This document shows, piece by piece, positions 63,501-64,000 of a stretch of DNA of 64,000 bases. The stretch comes from Amblyornis subalaris. Its lineage: Eukaryota; Chordata; Aves; Passeriformes; Ptilonorhynchidae. The notes under the pieces are model-generated. The model ran no database searches. It had not been told where the DNA came from and saw nothing but the letters and a program-made list of their open reading frames with translations. Each line of letters opens with the position of its first letter. Within the stretch, counting starts at the first letter, position 1. The DNA lies in the NCBI GenBank assembly GCA_018881555.1, contig JACAXG010000106.1:992001-1056000 (forward strand), in the 5' to 3' direction. The translations under genes and the position numbers were made by a program.

Positions 63501-64000
63501 CCTGGAATGTATGTAACATTACTGAAACCAAGCTGGAGTCATCNAAACTGAGTTAAAACTGGTTAAAAGGCTAAAGAGAGGGAAAACACAGNAAAAAAAA
63601 TTCTACTAGTGCTCCAACCCTGTGTATCAGAAAACATGGAATATTCCTATTTCTTCGTCATCACTCTAACCTTATTCATCTTGAACCATTTAATGCACTG
63701 CCAACAACTCCACGTCCCTGCCCAAATAATATTTTAGATGGTAGCAATCTCATTTTAATCAGGCAATACACATCCTAAATAATCCAGAAAGCAGGATGAC
63801 GTGCAGAGGGCATCATACTACTACTTTTTTTTTTTTCACCTCCTAATTTCTCTTTTTATTTACCTGTGGGTTTTAGAAATTTCATGAAAAACCACCCTCC
63901 AATTTATATCTCTATTGCCTGGGTGCCACATGGTGGGGTTTCCTGGGATGGGGCAAGGAAAACACTGAGCCCAGTGGGAAACAACCCCTCNGCAGCAGAG
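60570..64000. other. AT-rich non-coding stretch to the right edge
   Basis: No gene or transposon recognised. A pyrimidine run at 61,562-61,590 ending TTAACAG looks like a splice acceptor, but the following sequence has no convincing exon. T12 occurs at 63,825-63,836. The area 62,760-62,860 is a little CpG-richer. The frames at 62,484-62,760 overlap each other without domains. Confidence 0.65.

Noticed and set aside
1..64000. Endogenous retrovirus LTRs, tRNAs, known microRNAs, CRISPR arrays
   Set aside because: Read for on both strands. No LTR pair, primer-binding site, tRNA B-box fold, familiar microRNA or spaced repeat array was found.

Overview
The window looks like nuclear DNA from a bird. 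About a dozen fragments carry the 3' end typical of the avian CR1 LINE: a conserved stretch of about 30 bases ending in short ATTCTATG/ATTCTGTG-type units. There are also a few much older MIR-like SINE relics, otherwise AT-leaning non-repetitive sequence, little tandem repeat and no bacterial-style gene packing. Several CR1 copies carry a 3' variant that I associate with Neoaves, possibly passerines; that placement is inference. Single scattered N bases run through the whole window and probably mark ambiguous or heterozygous positions.

I found no gene I can name. The open frames present are mostly short, overlap on both strands, have no recognisable domains and fit chance expectation. The only recognisable protein-coding material is the decayed endonuclease/reverse-transcriptase remnant of a CR1 element near 59.8-60.6 kb. 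The first 190 bases hold a 59-codon frame, open to the left edge, behind a good-looking splice acceptor. It could be the last exon of a gene entering from the left, but this is weak.

Layout. 0-13.7 kb: non-coding, with a small CR1 scrap (1.4 kb), a strong hairpin (6.45 kb), a (CAA)13 microsatellite (9.38 kb), two MIR-like relics (9.8 and 11.2 kb) and an 18-bp palindrome of homeodomain-type sites (12.0 kb). 13.7-21.4 kb: CR1 pieces at 13.7, 17.8 and 20.8 kb; a CpG-island-like patch at 19.3-19.7 kb followed within about 120 bp by an AT-only minisatellite framed by 19-bp direct repeats. 21.4-37 kb: mostly featureless, with CR1 scraps at 24.8, 29.9 and 37.0 kb. 37.7-38.2 kb: a second CpG-rich patch. 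40.1 kb: CR1. 40.4-52.9 kb: non-coding with a 14-C run, an A-rich tandem array and a 13-bp perfect hairpin (50.07 kb). 53.0-53.5 kb: a third, weaker CpG-rich patch. 54.4-60.6 kb: a MIR-like relic and CR1 copies, including the multi-deletion copy. 60.6-64 kb: AT-rich and featureless.

The window reads as intergenic or deep-intronic avian DNA. I found no convincing undescribed system. The best leads are the three CpG-rich patches, the two compact hairpins and the CpG/AT-minisatellite junction.
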